Assembly: GCF_000803215.1 (NCBI RefSeq)
Contig: NZ_JSXC01000038.1
Location: 1 to 64,000, forward strand
Source of the DNA: Pectobacterium fontis
Lineage (GTDB): Bacteria > Pseudomonadota > Gammaproteobacteria > Enterobacterales > Enterobacteriaceae
Length of the DNA: 64,000 nucleotides
Reading direction: 5' to 3'
The notes under the pieces are model-generated. The model did no database searches and was not told the origin of the DNA. It worked only from the letters and a program-made list of their open reading frames with translations. Positions 38,170 to 50,718 of this stretch are shown piece by piece. The position numbers were made by a program, and so were the translations under genes. The stretch's first letter is position 1, and the number at the start of each line of letters is the position of its first letter.

Positions 38170-39021
38170 ATGCGCGTATTTATTACTCTTTTTATATTAT
38201 TTTTCAGTAACCTATGCCTGAATGTTGTTCAGGCTGCGCCGCATACCCCGCATTCTGCGCCGAAGAAAAGCGCGGTTGAAGAAACGAATAAGAAAAGCCG
38301 TCAAACAAAGGGAAATGCCAAGTCACCCACGCCGATAAAAAGTAAAAAACCAGAACCTACGGCAGTCAGCAATAAAACCAAGCCCCGAACCGCCAACAAA
38401 TCTACAGAAAAAAAGCCGTCACGAACGCAAAGCAGCACACCTGCACTAGTGAGAAAAAATCTTAAAAAATTGAAGCCTGAAGAAGATACACAAACCGTCG
38501 CACAGGCCAGAATCAAAACAGGGCTAAAGAAGACCGCGTTCAAAGGCAAAACAGAGAGAAACCCGGCTCCCACAGCAAAAGGGATGGCGCTGAGCGAGGC
38601 GCATAAAAAACGCTATCAGCACGCTAAAACAACTGCCATGAATAAATTAATGAGCCAGATTGGTAAACCTTACCACTGGGGCGGTTCTTCTCCCTTTACC
38701 GGATTCGACTGTAGCGGGCTGGTTTATTACGCCTACAAAGATGTCGTTAAAATACAAATTCCACGCACTGCGAACGAAATGTACCACCTGCGTGATGCCG
38801 CTCCGATTAAAAAGAGCGAACTGGAAAGTGGCGATTTGGTCTTTTTCCGCATCAATAATCGCGGCGCAGCCGATCATGTCGGGGTTTATCTGGGAGAAGG
38901 GAAATTTATCCAGTCGCCACGCACAGGCTCAGATATTCGTATCAGCAAGCTGAGTGAAGACTACTGGCAGGAGCACTATGTTGGCGCGCGGCGCGTAGTG
39001 ACGCCGCAGACGATTCGTTAA
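38170..39021 (+). CDS. mepH: MepH-like NlpC/P60 murein DD-endopeptidase
   Basis: A 283-residue cell-wall hydrolase. Signal peptide 1-22 (cut near VQA/APHT), then a ~110-residue basic low-complexity linker rich in Lys, Pro, Ser and Thr. The C-terminal NlpC/P60 domain has catalytic Cys in GFDCSGLVYYAY, His in AADHVGVYLG and a further polar residue. It cleaves mDAP-D-Ala cross-links during wall expansion in E. coli. The linker is much more Lys/Thr-rich than the domain. The ribosome site of the ATG is poor; the best Shine-Dalgarno upstream belongs to a short overlapping frame. Confidence 0.9.
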   Translation: MRVFITLFILFFSNLCLNVVQAAPHTPHSAPKKSAVEETNKKSRQTKGNAKSPTPIKSKKPEPTAVSNKTKPRTANKSTEKKPSRTQSSTPALVRKNLKKLKPEEDTQTVAQARIKTGLKKTAFKGKTERNPAPTAKGMALSEAHKKRYQHAKTTAMNKLMSQIGKPYHWGGSSPFTGFDCSGLVYYAYKDVVKIQIPRTANEMYHLRDAAPIKKSELESGDLVFFRINNRGAADHVGVYLGEGKFIQSPRTGSDIRISKLSEDYWQEHYVGARRVVTPQTIR

Positions 39022-39050
39022 AAACAGAATAGCGATATCGAACAAATATG

Positions 39051-39090
39051 ATTCAGACACGTTTTATATATATCAAAAACGTGTCTGAAT
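39051..39090 (+). terminator. Long inverted repeat after mepH
   Basis: 15-bp perfect stem (arms 39051-39065 and 39076-39090, ATTCAGACACGTTTT and its complement) with an AT loop, 30 bases after the mepH stop. It also lies beyond the end of the minus-strand ynhF-like gene, so it may serve both. Confidence 0.65.
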
Positions 39091-39122
39091 ACTCAGCCAT
39101 CATCGCGCACGCACCAGGCCGG

Positions 39123-39212
39123 TTAGTTCAGTACCGCAACAAAGCTGAATACAATGATCACCGCCAATGAACCAACTGTTGTCAGTAAAGACATCTTCAG
39201 ATTTGTATCCAT
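39123..39212 (-). CDS. ynhF: YnhF-like 29-residue membrane peptide
   Basis: A 29-codon gene, too short for ordinary gene calling. The product begins MDTNLKMSLLTTVGSLAVII and ends FVAVLN: a short polar N-terminus and one hydrophobic helix. E. coli YnhF is a 29-residue membrane peptide of similar pattern (start MSTDLKFSLVTT) encoded in the same neighbourhood, beside purR. AAGGAAGGG lies just upstream of the ATG at 39212. Function is unknown; YnhF accumulates in the E. coli membrane. Identification rests on length, N-terminal similarity, ribosome site and position. Confidence 0.75.
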   Translation of the reverse strand: MDTNLKMSLLTTVGSLAVIIVFSFVAVLN

Positions 39213-39603
39213 AAACCCTTCCTTATTAACGAACACGTTTCGCCAGAAATTTTCTCTGAAAAAAAGACACCACCATTCGTGGCAGAACCCAATCAGACAG
39301 TCAAAACCATAAATAATAGGGTTATTACGATTCTTTCATAATCCTAGCGAAAAATCTCGGACGAATGCCTCACTAATAGTATAAATTAGCCCTTTCACTT
39401 TCATGACAAATCGGACACAATCCGCTGTTTATGAAAGCGCTGCGTATCAGTCGAAAAACGTCAACCCAGATCCCTTCGGTATAGCATTCGGCATTCTCCT
39501 TCTGAAATCCTGTTTTTTAGCTTAGAAGAAGAACTTTAAACGTAGGCAAACGATTAACAATATACTTACGTCTGTAACAGGTAAGTTCAGGAGTCATTTT
39601 TAG
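39213..39603. other. Intergenic region upstream of purR
   Basis: About 390 AT-rich bases holding the ynhF promoter and the purR promoter and operator. sodB and ydhP, which lie between mepH and purR in E. coli, are absent here. Confidence 0.5.
39544..39559 (+). promoter_or_regulatory. PurR operator (autoregulatory)
   Basis: AGGCAAACGATTAACA matches the left half of the PurR consensus (GCAAACG core) fully and the right half partly. Its position 45 bases before the purR start fits the known purR autoregulation. Confidence 0.6.
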
Positions 39604-40629
39604 ATGGCAACGATTAAAGATGTGGCAAGACGTGCTGGCGTTTCCACCACGACCGTATCGCACGTGATCAATAAAACACGTTTCGTCGCCGAAGAGACTA
39701 AGGCAGCCGTCAGGGCGGCAATTAAAGAATTGCACTACTCGCCCAGTGCCGTCGCCCGTAGCCTCAAAGTTAATCACACCAAATCAATCGGTTTGCTGGC
39801 CACATCCAGCGAAGCGCCCTATTTCGCCGAGATCATCGAAGCGGTCGAAAATAGCTGTTACGCCAAAGGCTACACGCTGGTGTTGTGTAATTCGCATAAT
39901 GATATCGGCAAACAGCGCGCCTATCTTTCCATGCTGGCGCAAAAACGCGTCGATGGCCTGTTGGTGATGTGCGCCGAATATCCGCCAGAGCTATTGGCTA
40001 TGCTGGAAGATTATCGCAGCATCCCAATGGTCGTGATGGATTGGGGGCAAATGCACAGCGATTTTACCGATTCAATTATCGATAACGCTTTTGAAGGCGG
40101 TTATATGGCGGGTCGCTATCTGATTGAACGGGGTCATCGGGATATCGGTGCTATCCCCGGTATTCAGGAACGCAACACCGGCAGCGGGCGCTATCTCGGC
40201 TTTTTAAAAGCGTTGCAAGAAGCTGACATTACCGTACGCGAAGACTGGATTGTTCAGGGCGATTTCGAGCCTGAATCTGGTTATAAAGCCATGCATCAGA
40301 TCCTCGCTCAGAAACAGCGCCCAACGGCCGTATTCTGCGGTGGCGATATTATGGCGATGGGTGCCATCTGCGCCGCTGACGAACTGGGTTTGCGCGTTCC
40401 ACAGGATATTTCGGTGATCGGTTATGACAACGTGCGCCACGCACGGTTCTTTACCCCCGCCTTAACCACCATCCATCAGCCAAAAGAGCGTCTGGGCCAA
40501 TCCGCATTTTCTATGCTACTGGATCGTATTACCAGCAAGCGAGAGGACGCGCACGTCATTGAAGTCCACCCGACACTGATCGAACGACGCTCGGTGGCCG
40601 ACGGCCCCTACCTCGACTATCGCCGTTAA
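39604..40629 (+). CDS. purR: PurR, purine repressor (LacI family)
   Basis: A 341-residue repressor. The N-terminal helix-turn-helix ([25 protein letters not shown]) is followed by the minor-groove hinge helix ([10 protein letters not shown]) and a periplasmic-binding-fold effector domain for hypoxanthine/guanine ([25 protein letters not shown]). It represses purine and related genes. A GCAAACG operator lies upstream, consistent with autoregulation. Start codon ATG 39604 has a weak ribosome site (CAGGAGTC, a few bases upstream). Confidence 0.97.
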   Translation: MATIKDVARRAGVSTTTVSHVINKTRFVAEETKAAVRAAIKELHYSPSAVARSLKVNHTKSIGLLATSSEAPYFAEIIEAVENSCYAKGYTLVLCNSHNDIGKQRAYLSMLAQKRVDGLLVMCAEYPPELLAMLEDYRSIPMVVMDWGQMHSDFTDSIIDNAFEGGYMAGRYLIERGHRDIGAIPGIQERNTGSGRYLGFLKALQEADITVREDWIVQGDFEPESGYKAMHQILAQKQRPTAVFCGGDIMAMGAICAADELGLRVPQDISVIGYDNVRHARFFTPALTTIHQPKERLGQSAFSMLLDRITSKREDAHVIEVHPTLIERRSVADGPYLDYRR

Positions 40630-40830
40630 TTGCAATAACTGGATACAGACAATCGTCTATTCTTACCCGTTTTCACCTCTGCTTCAGCCAATGTTCTTGT
40701 ATGCTGGCTGAAGCAATTCTAACGCGAATACCCTGTTTCATTTGCTCTGGTGACAGCCGATTCGTCGGCTGCGATAAGTGCCGTCCAGGTATGTTTTACG
40801 ATACTTTTACATGTGAAGAGTTAAGGGGAC

Positions 40831-41985
40831 ATGATGGGTTTACCTTATGCAGCAGAATGGGATGACGATACCGCACCCTGGTTTCGTATCGTGCAGGAGA
40901 TGTTGACCACGGCAGATATCACCATAAACGGTTCTCGTCCTTTTGACATCCGCGTGATCAATCCCGGTTTCTTTAAACGTGTTCTGCGTGAAGGGTCGCT
41001 GGGGCTGGGTGAAAGCTATATGGACGGATGGTGGGAATGTGAACGGTTGGATATGTTTTCCCATCGCGTCCTGCGCGCGGGGCTGGAGTCTAAGCTCCCT
41101 CGCCGTCTGCACGATCTTACGCGAGTCGCCCTATCTCGCGTGACAAATTTGCAATCCCGCAGACGCGCGCAGATGGTTGGTAAAGCGCACTATGATTTAG
41201 GCAATGACCTCTTTACCCTGATGTTGGATCCCTACATGCAATACTCCTGCGCTTACTGGAAAGAGGCAGAGACGCTGGAACAGGCGCAGGAAAATAAACT
41301 CGCCATGATTTGCGAGAAACTCCAGTTAACATCAGGAATGACGCTGCTGGATATCGGCTGCGGCTGGGGTGGTCTTGCCGAGTTCGCGGCACGCCACTAC
41401 GGTGTTTCGGTTTATGGCATCACCATTTCCAGAGAACAGCAGATGCTAGCGCAGCAGCGTTGTCAGGGTCTGAACGTCACGATCGAACTACAGGATTACC
41501 GCAATCTCGATCAGAAATTCGACCGCATCGTGTCGGTAGGCATGTTTGAACACGTCGGGCCGAACAACTACGACAACTACTTTCGCATCGTGCAGCGTAA
41601 TCTAAAACCCGATGGATTGTTTCTATTACATACCATCGGTGCCAATAAGACCGATCCGCACATCGATCCCTGGACTCATAAATATATCTTCCCTAATGGC
41701 TGTATTCCCTCCATACAGCACATTGCAAAGGCGAGCGAACCTTACATGGTGATGGAAGACTGGCACAATTTCGGGGTCGATTACGATCGCACATTAATGG
41801 CCTGGCATACTCGCTTTCAGCAAAGCTGGCCACAACTTTCCACACGCTATTCAGCGCGCTTTCGCCGGATGTTCAGCTATTACCTAAATGTCTGCGCGGG
41901 GGCATTCCGGGCAAGAGATCTTCAACTCTGGCAGGTTGTGTTCAGTCTGAAGGGGATCGAAGGAGGGGTACGCGTTTCTCGCTGA
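40831..41985 (+). CDS. cfa: Cyclopropane-fatty-acyl-phospholipid synthase
   Basis: Membrane-associated SAM-dependent methylase that adds a methylene across cis double bonds of phospholipid acyl chains in stationary phase and acid stress. 384 residues. An N-terminal lipid-binding domain, the SAM site LLDIGCGWGGLAEFAA near residue 170, and the active-site region VGMFEHVGPNNYDNYF with later HTIG are seen. ATG 40831 follows AAGGGGAC; a second ATG is adjacent. In E. coli an RpoS promoter drives cfa; none was delineated here. Confidence 0.96.
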   Translation: MMGLPYAAEWDDDTAPWFRIVQEMLTTADITINGSRPFDIRVINPGFFKRVLREGSLGLGESYMDGWWECERLDMFSHRVLRAGLESKLPRRLHDLTRVALSRVTNLQSRRRAQMVGKAHYDLGNDLFTLMLDPYMQYSCAYWKEAETLEQAQENKLAMICEKLQLTSGMTLLDIGCGWGGLAEFAARHYGVSVYGITISREQQMLAQQRCQGLNVTIELQDYRNLDQKFDRIVSVGMFEHVGPNNYDNYFRIVQRNLKPDGLFLLHTIGANKTDPHIDPWTHKYIFPNGCIPSIQHIAKASEPYMVMEDWHNFGVDYDRTLMAWHTRFQQSWPQLSTRYSARFRRMFSYYLNVCAGAFRARDLQLWQVVFSLKGIEGGVRVSR

Positions 41986-41996
41986 CATCAATGAGA

Positions 41997-42024
41997 AAAC
42001 CGGACGGTAGCGTTCGTCCGGTTT
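41997..42024. terminator. Bidirectional terminator between cfa and ribE
   Basis: Ten-base perfect stem AAACCGGACG/CGTCCGGTTT with an eight-base loop between convergent genes; A and T runs flank it. Confidence 0.8.
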
Positions 42025-42046
42025 AATGCGCTATGAAGCGGAGTGA

Positions 42047-42682
42047 TTACACTTCTTTGGCGGGTTCGCTCACCGGCTTGCTCGCCAACACCCGCTCTAC
42101 CGTATCCACTACGGCTTGTGTCTGTGGATCGATTTCAATATTGATACGATGCCCCAAACGTTTCTGCCCCAGCGTGGTACGGTTCAACGTTTCTGGAATT
42201 AAATGCACGCAGAAACGCCCGCGGGTAACTTCTCCCACCGTCAGGCTGATGCCATCAATCCCAACAAAGCCTTTATGCAGCACGTATTTCATCAGCGTTT
42301 CGTCTGCCAAACGGAACCAAATCTGATGGTTATTCTCTGAAACTTGAATCTTAACCACTTCCGCCGTACACATGATATGGCCTGACATCACATGCCCACC
42401 GATCTCATCGCCAAATTTCGCCGCTCGTTCAATATTCACAACATCACCTTCATGAATATCGCCCAAATTCGTTAACCGCAGCGTTTCCTTCATGAGATCA
42501 AAACTGACGCGATCGCCATCAATCGCGGTTACCGTCAGACAGCAGCCGTTGTGCGCCACAGAGGCTCCGGGTTCAAGCCCGGGCAACAGTTCAGGCGGAA
42601 GTTGGACAACGTGCGTGCGAAAATTAGATTTTTCTTCAATCGACACCACCGGCGCGGTGCCCTGAACAATACCGGTAAACAT
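42047..42682 (-). CDS. ribE: Riboflavin synthase alpha chain
   Basis: A 211-residue trimeric lumazine-binding protein catalysing dismutation of 6,7-dimethyl-8-ribityllumazine to riboflavin (also called RibC in E. coli). Two tandem lumazine-binding barrels: [12 protein letters not shown] start with CCLTVT in the first, and [10 protein letters not shown]...GIDGISLTV in the second. It is divergent from mdtK, as in E. coli. No FMN riboswitch could be seen in the 240-base leader region. Confidence 0.96.
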   Translation of the reverse strand: MFTGIVQGTAPVVSIEEKSNFRTHVVQLPPELLPGLEPGASVAHNGCCLTVTAIDGDRVSFDLMKETLRLTNLGDIHEGDVVNIERAAKFGDEIGGHVMSGHIMCTAEVVKIQVSENNHQIWFRLADETLMKYVLHKGFVGIDGISLTVGEVTRGRFCVHLIPETLNRTTLGQKRLGHRINIEIDPQTQAVVDTVERVLASKPVSEPAKEV

Positions 42683-42924
42683 GCGGTTTGCCTCTTAAAA
42701 ACAAAGAAATGACGCGGTGCAGTGTGCCCGATATTCCGTGGAAAACCAAACCGGAATACCACACACGCTCTTGCTATCGAAACCGTAACGCAACAAAAAC
42801 AATATATTCTTTTTCACGCTGGTTTACTTTCGTTAAGTCGTTACAATAACGTTCTCTTTGGTTCCGAGCTATTTTCATATCCGAGTTATTTATCCCGCAG
42901 TCAAGTCATTCAAGGAAGGTATCC

Positions 42925-44298
42925 GTGCAACAGTATCTGACAGAAGCGCGTAAATTATCAGCGCTTGCTGTTCCTGTCATTATTGCGCAAGTATCTCAAA
43001 CATCGATGGGTGTGGTGGATACCGTTATGGCGGGCGCGTATAGCGCTACCGATATGGCCGCCGTCGCCGTGGGGACGTCTATCTGGCTACCCGCCATTCT
43101 TTTCGGCCATGGTCTGCTGATGGCATTAACGCCTGTTGTTGCACAGCTCAACGGTTCCGGCCGTCGTGATCGTATTTCTCATCAAGTCAGGCAATCTTTT
43201 TTCCTGGCCGCCATCCTTTCGGTATTGATAATGCTGGTGCTGCATCAGGGAAAGTATGCCATTAATCTGATGAGCGACGGTTCGCCTGAATTGGCGGCAA
43301 AAGCCATCGGCTACCTGCATGCGCTGCTGTGGGGCGTCCCCGGCTATTTGTTCTATCAGGTTTTACGCTGCCAGTGTGAAGGGCTATCCAAAACCTATCC
43401 CGGCATGATGATTGGATTTATCGGGCTGTTAATCAACATCCCGATTAACTACGTCTTTATCCACGGTAAATTTGGCATGCCCGAACTGGGCGGCGTAGGT
43501 TGCGGCGTCGCTACCGCGTCAGTTTACTGGATCATGATGCTGCTGATGACACTTTATACCCGACATGCCTCCTGGCTACGCGATATCCGTCGTCACCGTC
43601 CGGCTCTCCGCCCGGATTTTTCCGTGTTAAAGCGCCTATTTGGCCTCGGTTTGCCTATCGCGCTGGCGCTGCTGTTTGAAGTCACGCTGTTTGCCGTGGT
43701 GGCGCTGCTGGTGTTACCACTGGGTGTCGTCGATGTGGCTGGCCACCAGATTGCTCTCAATTTCAGTTCGCTAATGTTCGTCCTTCCGCTCTCGATCGGC
43801 GTCGCTACTACCATCCGCGTCGGACATCGGTTAGGGGAAGGCTCGGTTGAGAACGCCCGTATTGCCGCGTACACCGGCATCATGGCCGGCGTGGCGTTAG
43901 CCTGCTGTACAGCAATCTTCACCACGCTGCTGCGTGAGCCTATCGCCTTGCTCTACAATCAGGACCCGCTGGTTGTCGCGATGGCCTCTCAACTCATGCT
44001 GTTGGCTGCCGTTTATCAACTCTCCGATGCCGTTCAGGTGATCGGCACTGGCGTGTTGCGCGGTTATAAAGATACCCGCTCAATTTTCTATATTACCTTT
44101 GTCGCCTATTGGGTATTAGGCTTACCAAGCGGCTACCTGCTGGCCTTGACGGATATCATTGTGCCGCGCATGGGGCCAGCGGGGTTCTGGTGTGGTTTCA
44201 TCATTGGCCTGACGGCGGCGGCAGTCATGATGGTGACGCGTATTCGTTTTCTTCAGCATCAGCCTGCTGCAAAAATTTTAGCGCGTGCCGCTCGCTAG
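42925..44298 (+). CDS. mdtK: MdtK (NorM), MATE multidrug/Na+ antiporter
   Basis: A 457-residue MATE-family exporter with 12 predicted membrane helices in two related halves. Conserved segments are [44 protein letters not shown] and [15 protein letters not shown]. It extrudes cationic drugs, including fluoroquinolones and flavonoid-type compounds in relatives, in exchange for Na+ or H+. The start is GTG 42925 with AAGGAAGG upstream; the resulting [10 protein letters not shown] aligns with the E. coli N-terminus. About 280 bases follow with small hairpins (GCCGC/GCGGC) before tRNA-Val. Confidence 0.95.
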   Translation: MQQYLTEARKLSALAVPVIIAQVSQTSMGVVDTVMAGAYSATDMAAVAVGTSIWLPAILFGHGLLMALTPVVAQLNGSGRRDRISHQVRQSFFLAAILSVLIMLVLHQGKYAINLMSDGSPELAAKAIGYLHALLWGVPGYLFYQVLRCQCEGLSKTYPGMMIGFIGLLINIPINYVFIHGKFGMPELGGVGCGVATASVYWIMMLLMTLYTRHASWLRDIRRHRPALRPDFSVLKRLFGLGLPIALALLFEVTLFAVVALLVLPLGVVDVAGHQIALNFSSLMFVLPLSIGVATTIRVGHRLGEGSVENARIAAYTGIMAGVALACCTAIFTTLLREPIALLYNQDPLVVAMASQLMLLAAVYQLSDAVQVIGTGVLRGYKDTRSIFYITFVAYWVLGLPSGYLLALTDIIVPRMGPAGFWCGFIIGLTAAAVMMVTRIRFLQHQPAAKILARAAR

Positions 44299-44578
44299 GT
44301 AACGTTTTCCCCTTGTTGTATATCCTGGCGGTGTGCAAACGTGAATGTTTTGCACGCCGCTTACGGCGGCGCTTCAGGACGAGTTCAGAGATGAACCAAG
44401 TATTGCCAACGCACAACAGCCTGAGGCACGATGGGTATCGTAGAAAAAAACGGCGGAATGGATATAAGCGCAGCAATCGCACCGACAAGCACACAAAATT
44501 GCATTTTTCCGCTTGCCAGTTTTTCCCTTGCTCGCTACTATGCGCCTCGCTGCCAAACAGGCGGTACAGTTTCTACAT

Positions 44579-44655
44579 GCGTTCATAGCTCAGTTGGTTA
44601 GAGCACCACCTTGACATGGTGGGGGTCGTTGGTTCGAGTCCAATTGAACGCACCA
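44579..44655 (+). tRNA. tRNA-Val (GAC), first copy
   Basis: 77 bases with encoded CCA. Acceptor GCGTTCA/TGAACGC, D-arm AGCTCAGTTGGTTAGAGCA, anticodon GAC in the loop TTGACAT, T-arm GGTTCGAGTCC. It corresponds to the valV/valW genes after mdtK in E. coli. Confidence 0.97.
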
Positions 44656-44843
44656 TTCTCTCTTTTTCCTCCTGAATTTATATCTCTATCCATGCCTTTA
44701 CTGTCGATTAATACGATTACGCTAGCGATATCGCTTGTGAAATTGGCATTGCGTCAATCTGCCCCGACACATCGACAGTGCGTCGCAGTGGGAAATGACT
44801 CTCCCCACCTGGCATAAGCGCCAACGCGGGGAGAAGTTGCACC

Positions 44844-47505
<2,662 letters not shown>

Positions 47506-47582
47506 ACGACCGTAGCTCAGTTGGTTAGAGCACCACCTTGACATGGTGGGGGTCGGTGGTTCGAGTCCACTCGGTCGTACCA
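47506..47582 (+). tRNA. tRNA-Val (GAC), second copy with A1-U72 acceptor pair
   Basis: 77 bases with encoded CCA. The acceptor stem ACGACCG/CGGTCGT begins with A1 pairing U72 rather than the usual G1-C72. The D-arm through the anticodon arm is identical to the first copy over more than 40 bases; anticodon GAC. Confidence 0.96.
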
Positions 47583-47902
47583 ATTCATGTTCTATAGACG
47601 TATATTGATGTCTATAACACGCTGAAAAGAAGAAATTCATCTTCCCCTATTCCAGTAAAATCTATCGAAATCCACTCAAATCCGATGACTTTAAGTACAT
47701 GTTTAAGTCCATTTGAATGCGTATGACTTCGGTTCCAGATTGTTACTGTTATGCAATACCACCGAGAACCAAAATCCAGCTCTGATGCTAATCAGGAGCG
47801 ATGATAATGGTACTTTCTGCTCTAGCTAGATCAATACCAGACAGAGACAGCCCTCCTCATCGTGAAGCGGGCATGCAACGACTCTGCCCGCACATGAAGA
47901 CG
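47583..47902. other. Region downstream of the second tRNA-Val
   Basis: About 320 bases without a gene. The position beside a tRNA is typical for integration, but no integrase remnant or repeated tRNA 3' end was found here. Confidence 0.35.
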
Positions 47903-49084
<1,182 letters not shown>

Positions 49085-49119
49085 CTAATAACCTCATTTT
49101 GTCAGCTCATATGAGCATA

Positions 49120-50352
49120 TTAATATTTGAATCTGAAATGTTTGTCTCTGATGATTTTTTTGATCTTTTTAGGATTCTGATCATTCCTCAGGTGAATTAA
49201 AATATCCTGCATGATGGGAATAGCATGATTTAAATGCAAAGCGAAACCATCACATAAATGATTTTTATTGGGACGCCCATCGGAAGAGAGGTTGAAGCGG
49301 TGTTTTGGGCACCCACCATTACAGACAGGACGAACGGAGCAACCTAGGCAATCTTTACTAATTCCATTCAGTTTATTCATACCAAAAGAGAGATTTTGAT
49401 TCGAGTTAACCAATGCACTCAAATCATCATTATTCATATTTCCCAGCTTATTTTCTGGGTAAACAAAATGGTCGCAGGAATACACATCGCCATTTGATTC
49501 TACAATCAGATTACTGCCACACACCTCATTAATGACACACGCACTCGGTCTGCCCGTCATTTTTGTTAAGGTTTGTTCAAAATTCATCACGAAAACAGAC
49601 CCAATATCATTTTGGATCCAATAGTCAAAGATCGTATTCAGAAATCTGCCATAGCTTTTCGCCGGCACTGACCACTCTGTCACGGCACATTGACCCGAAA
49701 AATCAGGCTGTATCAAGGTTAAACCATTGGCATCGGGTTGACTGGCTCGACGCTCAACCAGCGGAATAAACTGCATATAGCGGCTACCAATCCGTTTCAG
49801 GAACTTATAGACATCTATTGGCCTTTTTACATTTTCCGCATTGACTACCGTGAGCGTATTAAATTCAACCTTGTGACGCGTTAAGGCATTCAGGCCTTTC
49901 ATTACGGCATCAAACGTACTCTTACCAGAGCGAGTAAGACGATAAGTATCATTACTGATGCGATCGCCATCGATCGAGAGTCCAACCAGAAAATTATTTT
50001 CCTTCAGGAAAACAGCCCAGTCATCATCGATATTCGTACCGTTTGTTTGGAAAAAATTATTGATCGACTTATTGCCTTTATAAATATTTTGTAGGCGGAT
50101 TGCCTCTTTAAAAAAATCAATGCCCAACAGGGTGGGTTCTCCTCCCTGCCAGGGAAAATCAATCACATCACCACTCTGCTGAGTAATATTTTTCTTGACA
50201 TAATTTTCCAATGTCACACCATTCATTTTCCAATGGCTTTTACGTTCAGGGTAAAGATGCTCTTTTTCAAGATAGAAACAGTATGAGCAATCAATGTTAC
50301 AAACAGAACCTGATGGTTTTGCCATTAACTGAAAATTATCTATGTTTTTCAT
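49120..50352 (-). CDS. Anaerobic sulfatase-maturating enzyme (radical SAM/SPASM)
   Basis: A 410-residue radical SAM enzyme. The cluster motif CNIDCSYC (Cys18, 22, 25) binds the SAM [4Fe-4S]. A SPASM-type C-terminal cysteine set (CVINEVCGS, YSCDH, CLGCSVRPVCNGGCPKHR) binds auxiliary clusters. This family (AtsB, ChuR, AslB-like) oxidises the active-site Cys or Ser of sulfatases to formylglycine without oxygen. The upstream gene encodes a Cys-type sulfatase, its evident substrate. Start: ATG 50352 is chosen among GTG 50358, ATG 50355 and ATG 50352 by its spacing from GGGG. A RAT/terminator at 50451-50530 precedes the gene. Confidence 0.9.
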   Translation of the reverse strand: MKNIDNFQLMAKPSGSVCNIDCSYCFYLEKEHLYPERKSHWKMNGVTLENYVKKNITQQSGDVIDFPWQGGEPTLLGIDFFKEAIRLQNIYKGNKSINNFFQTNGTNIDDDWAVFLKENNFLVGLSIDGDRISNDTYRLTRSGKSTFDAVMKGLNALTRHKVEFNTLTVVNAENVKRPIDVYKFLKRIGSRYMQFIPLVERRASQPDANGLTLIQPDFSGQCAVTEWSVPAKSYGRFLNTIFDYWIQNDIGSVFVMNFEQTLTKMTGRPSACVINEVCGSNLIVESNGDVYSCDHFVYPENKLGNMNNDDLSALVNSNQNLSFGMNKLNGISKDCLGCSVRPVCNGGCPKHRFNLSSDGRPNKNHLCDGFALHLNHAIPIMQDILIHLRNDQNPKKIKKIIRDKHFRFKY

Positions 50353-50450
50353 CATCACCCCACTGCTCTCTTTGCTTGCTCAGTACACTTTCATGGATGG
50401 CACAACGCTCCCGCTAACACCATCAACATTGCTAAAAATTTATAATTCTC

Positions 50451-50506
50451 AAAAAAAAACCAGAAACGCCCAAGTCATCATATGAACAAGGTTCGTCTCT
50501 GGTTTT
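50451..50506 (-). terminator. Attenuator terminator before the sulfatase maturase
   Basis: Minus-strand stem with arms 50498-50506 and 50456-50464 (AAAACCAGA and complement) followed by nine U residues. The promoter-proximal arm overlaps the 3' side of the RAT element, the arrangement seen in BglG-regulated operons. Confidence 0.8.
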
Positions 50507-50530
50507 GCCTACTTTACGTAGTTACAATCC
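50501..50530 (-). promoter_or_regulatory. RAT3, BglG-type antiterminator target before the maturase
   Basis: On the minus strand it starts GGATTGTAACTAC and ends GTAGGCAAAACC, 30 bases. It matches RAT1 apart from changes that keep pairing: the apical CTGC/GCAG stem becomes CTAC/GTAG. It overlaps the terminator at 50451-50506. An antiterminator bound here would let transcription continue from the sulfatase gene into the maturase and esterase genes. Confidence 0.82.
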
Positions 50531-50718
50531 AATAATAGAAAAATATCATATATTGCTATTTTCTCAATGCCTTCACCATAAAATTGTGACCGACATCCAT
50601 TTACAGGAAAAAACGTATTCTAGCGATATGCACATCAAAAAAATCCATGCTTCAACATGGGTTTAATATATTATCTTTTCCTGCGGTCGTTTATCGCAAT
50701 AACACTTTTATTTACCGA

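Noticed and set aside
42683..42924. FMN riboswitch upstream of ribE
   Set aside because: The conserved RFN helices are not visible in the short leader.
47583..47902. Possible attachment site or integrase remnant beside tRNA-Val
   Set aside because: No duplicate of the tRNA 3' end and no integrase-like frame found in the visible flank.
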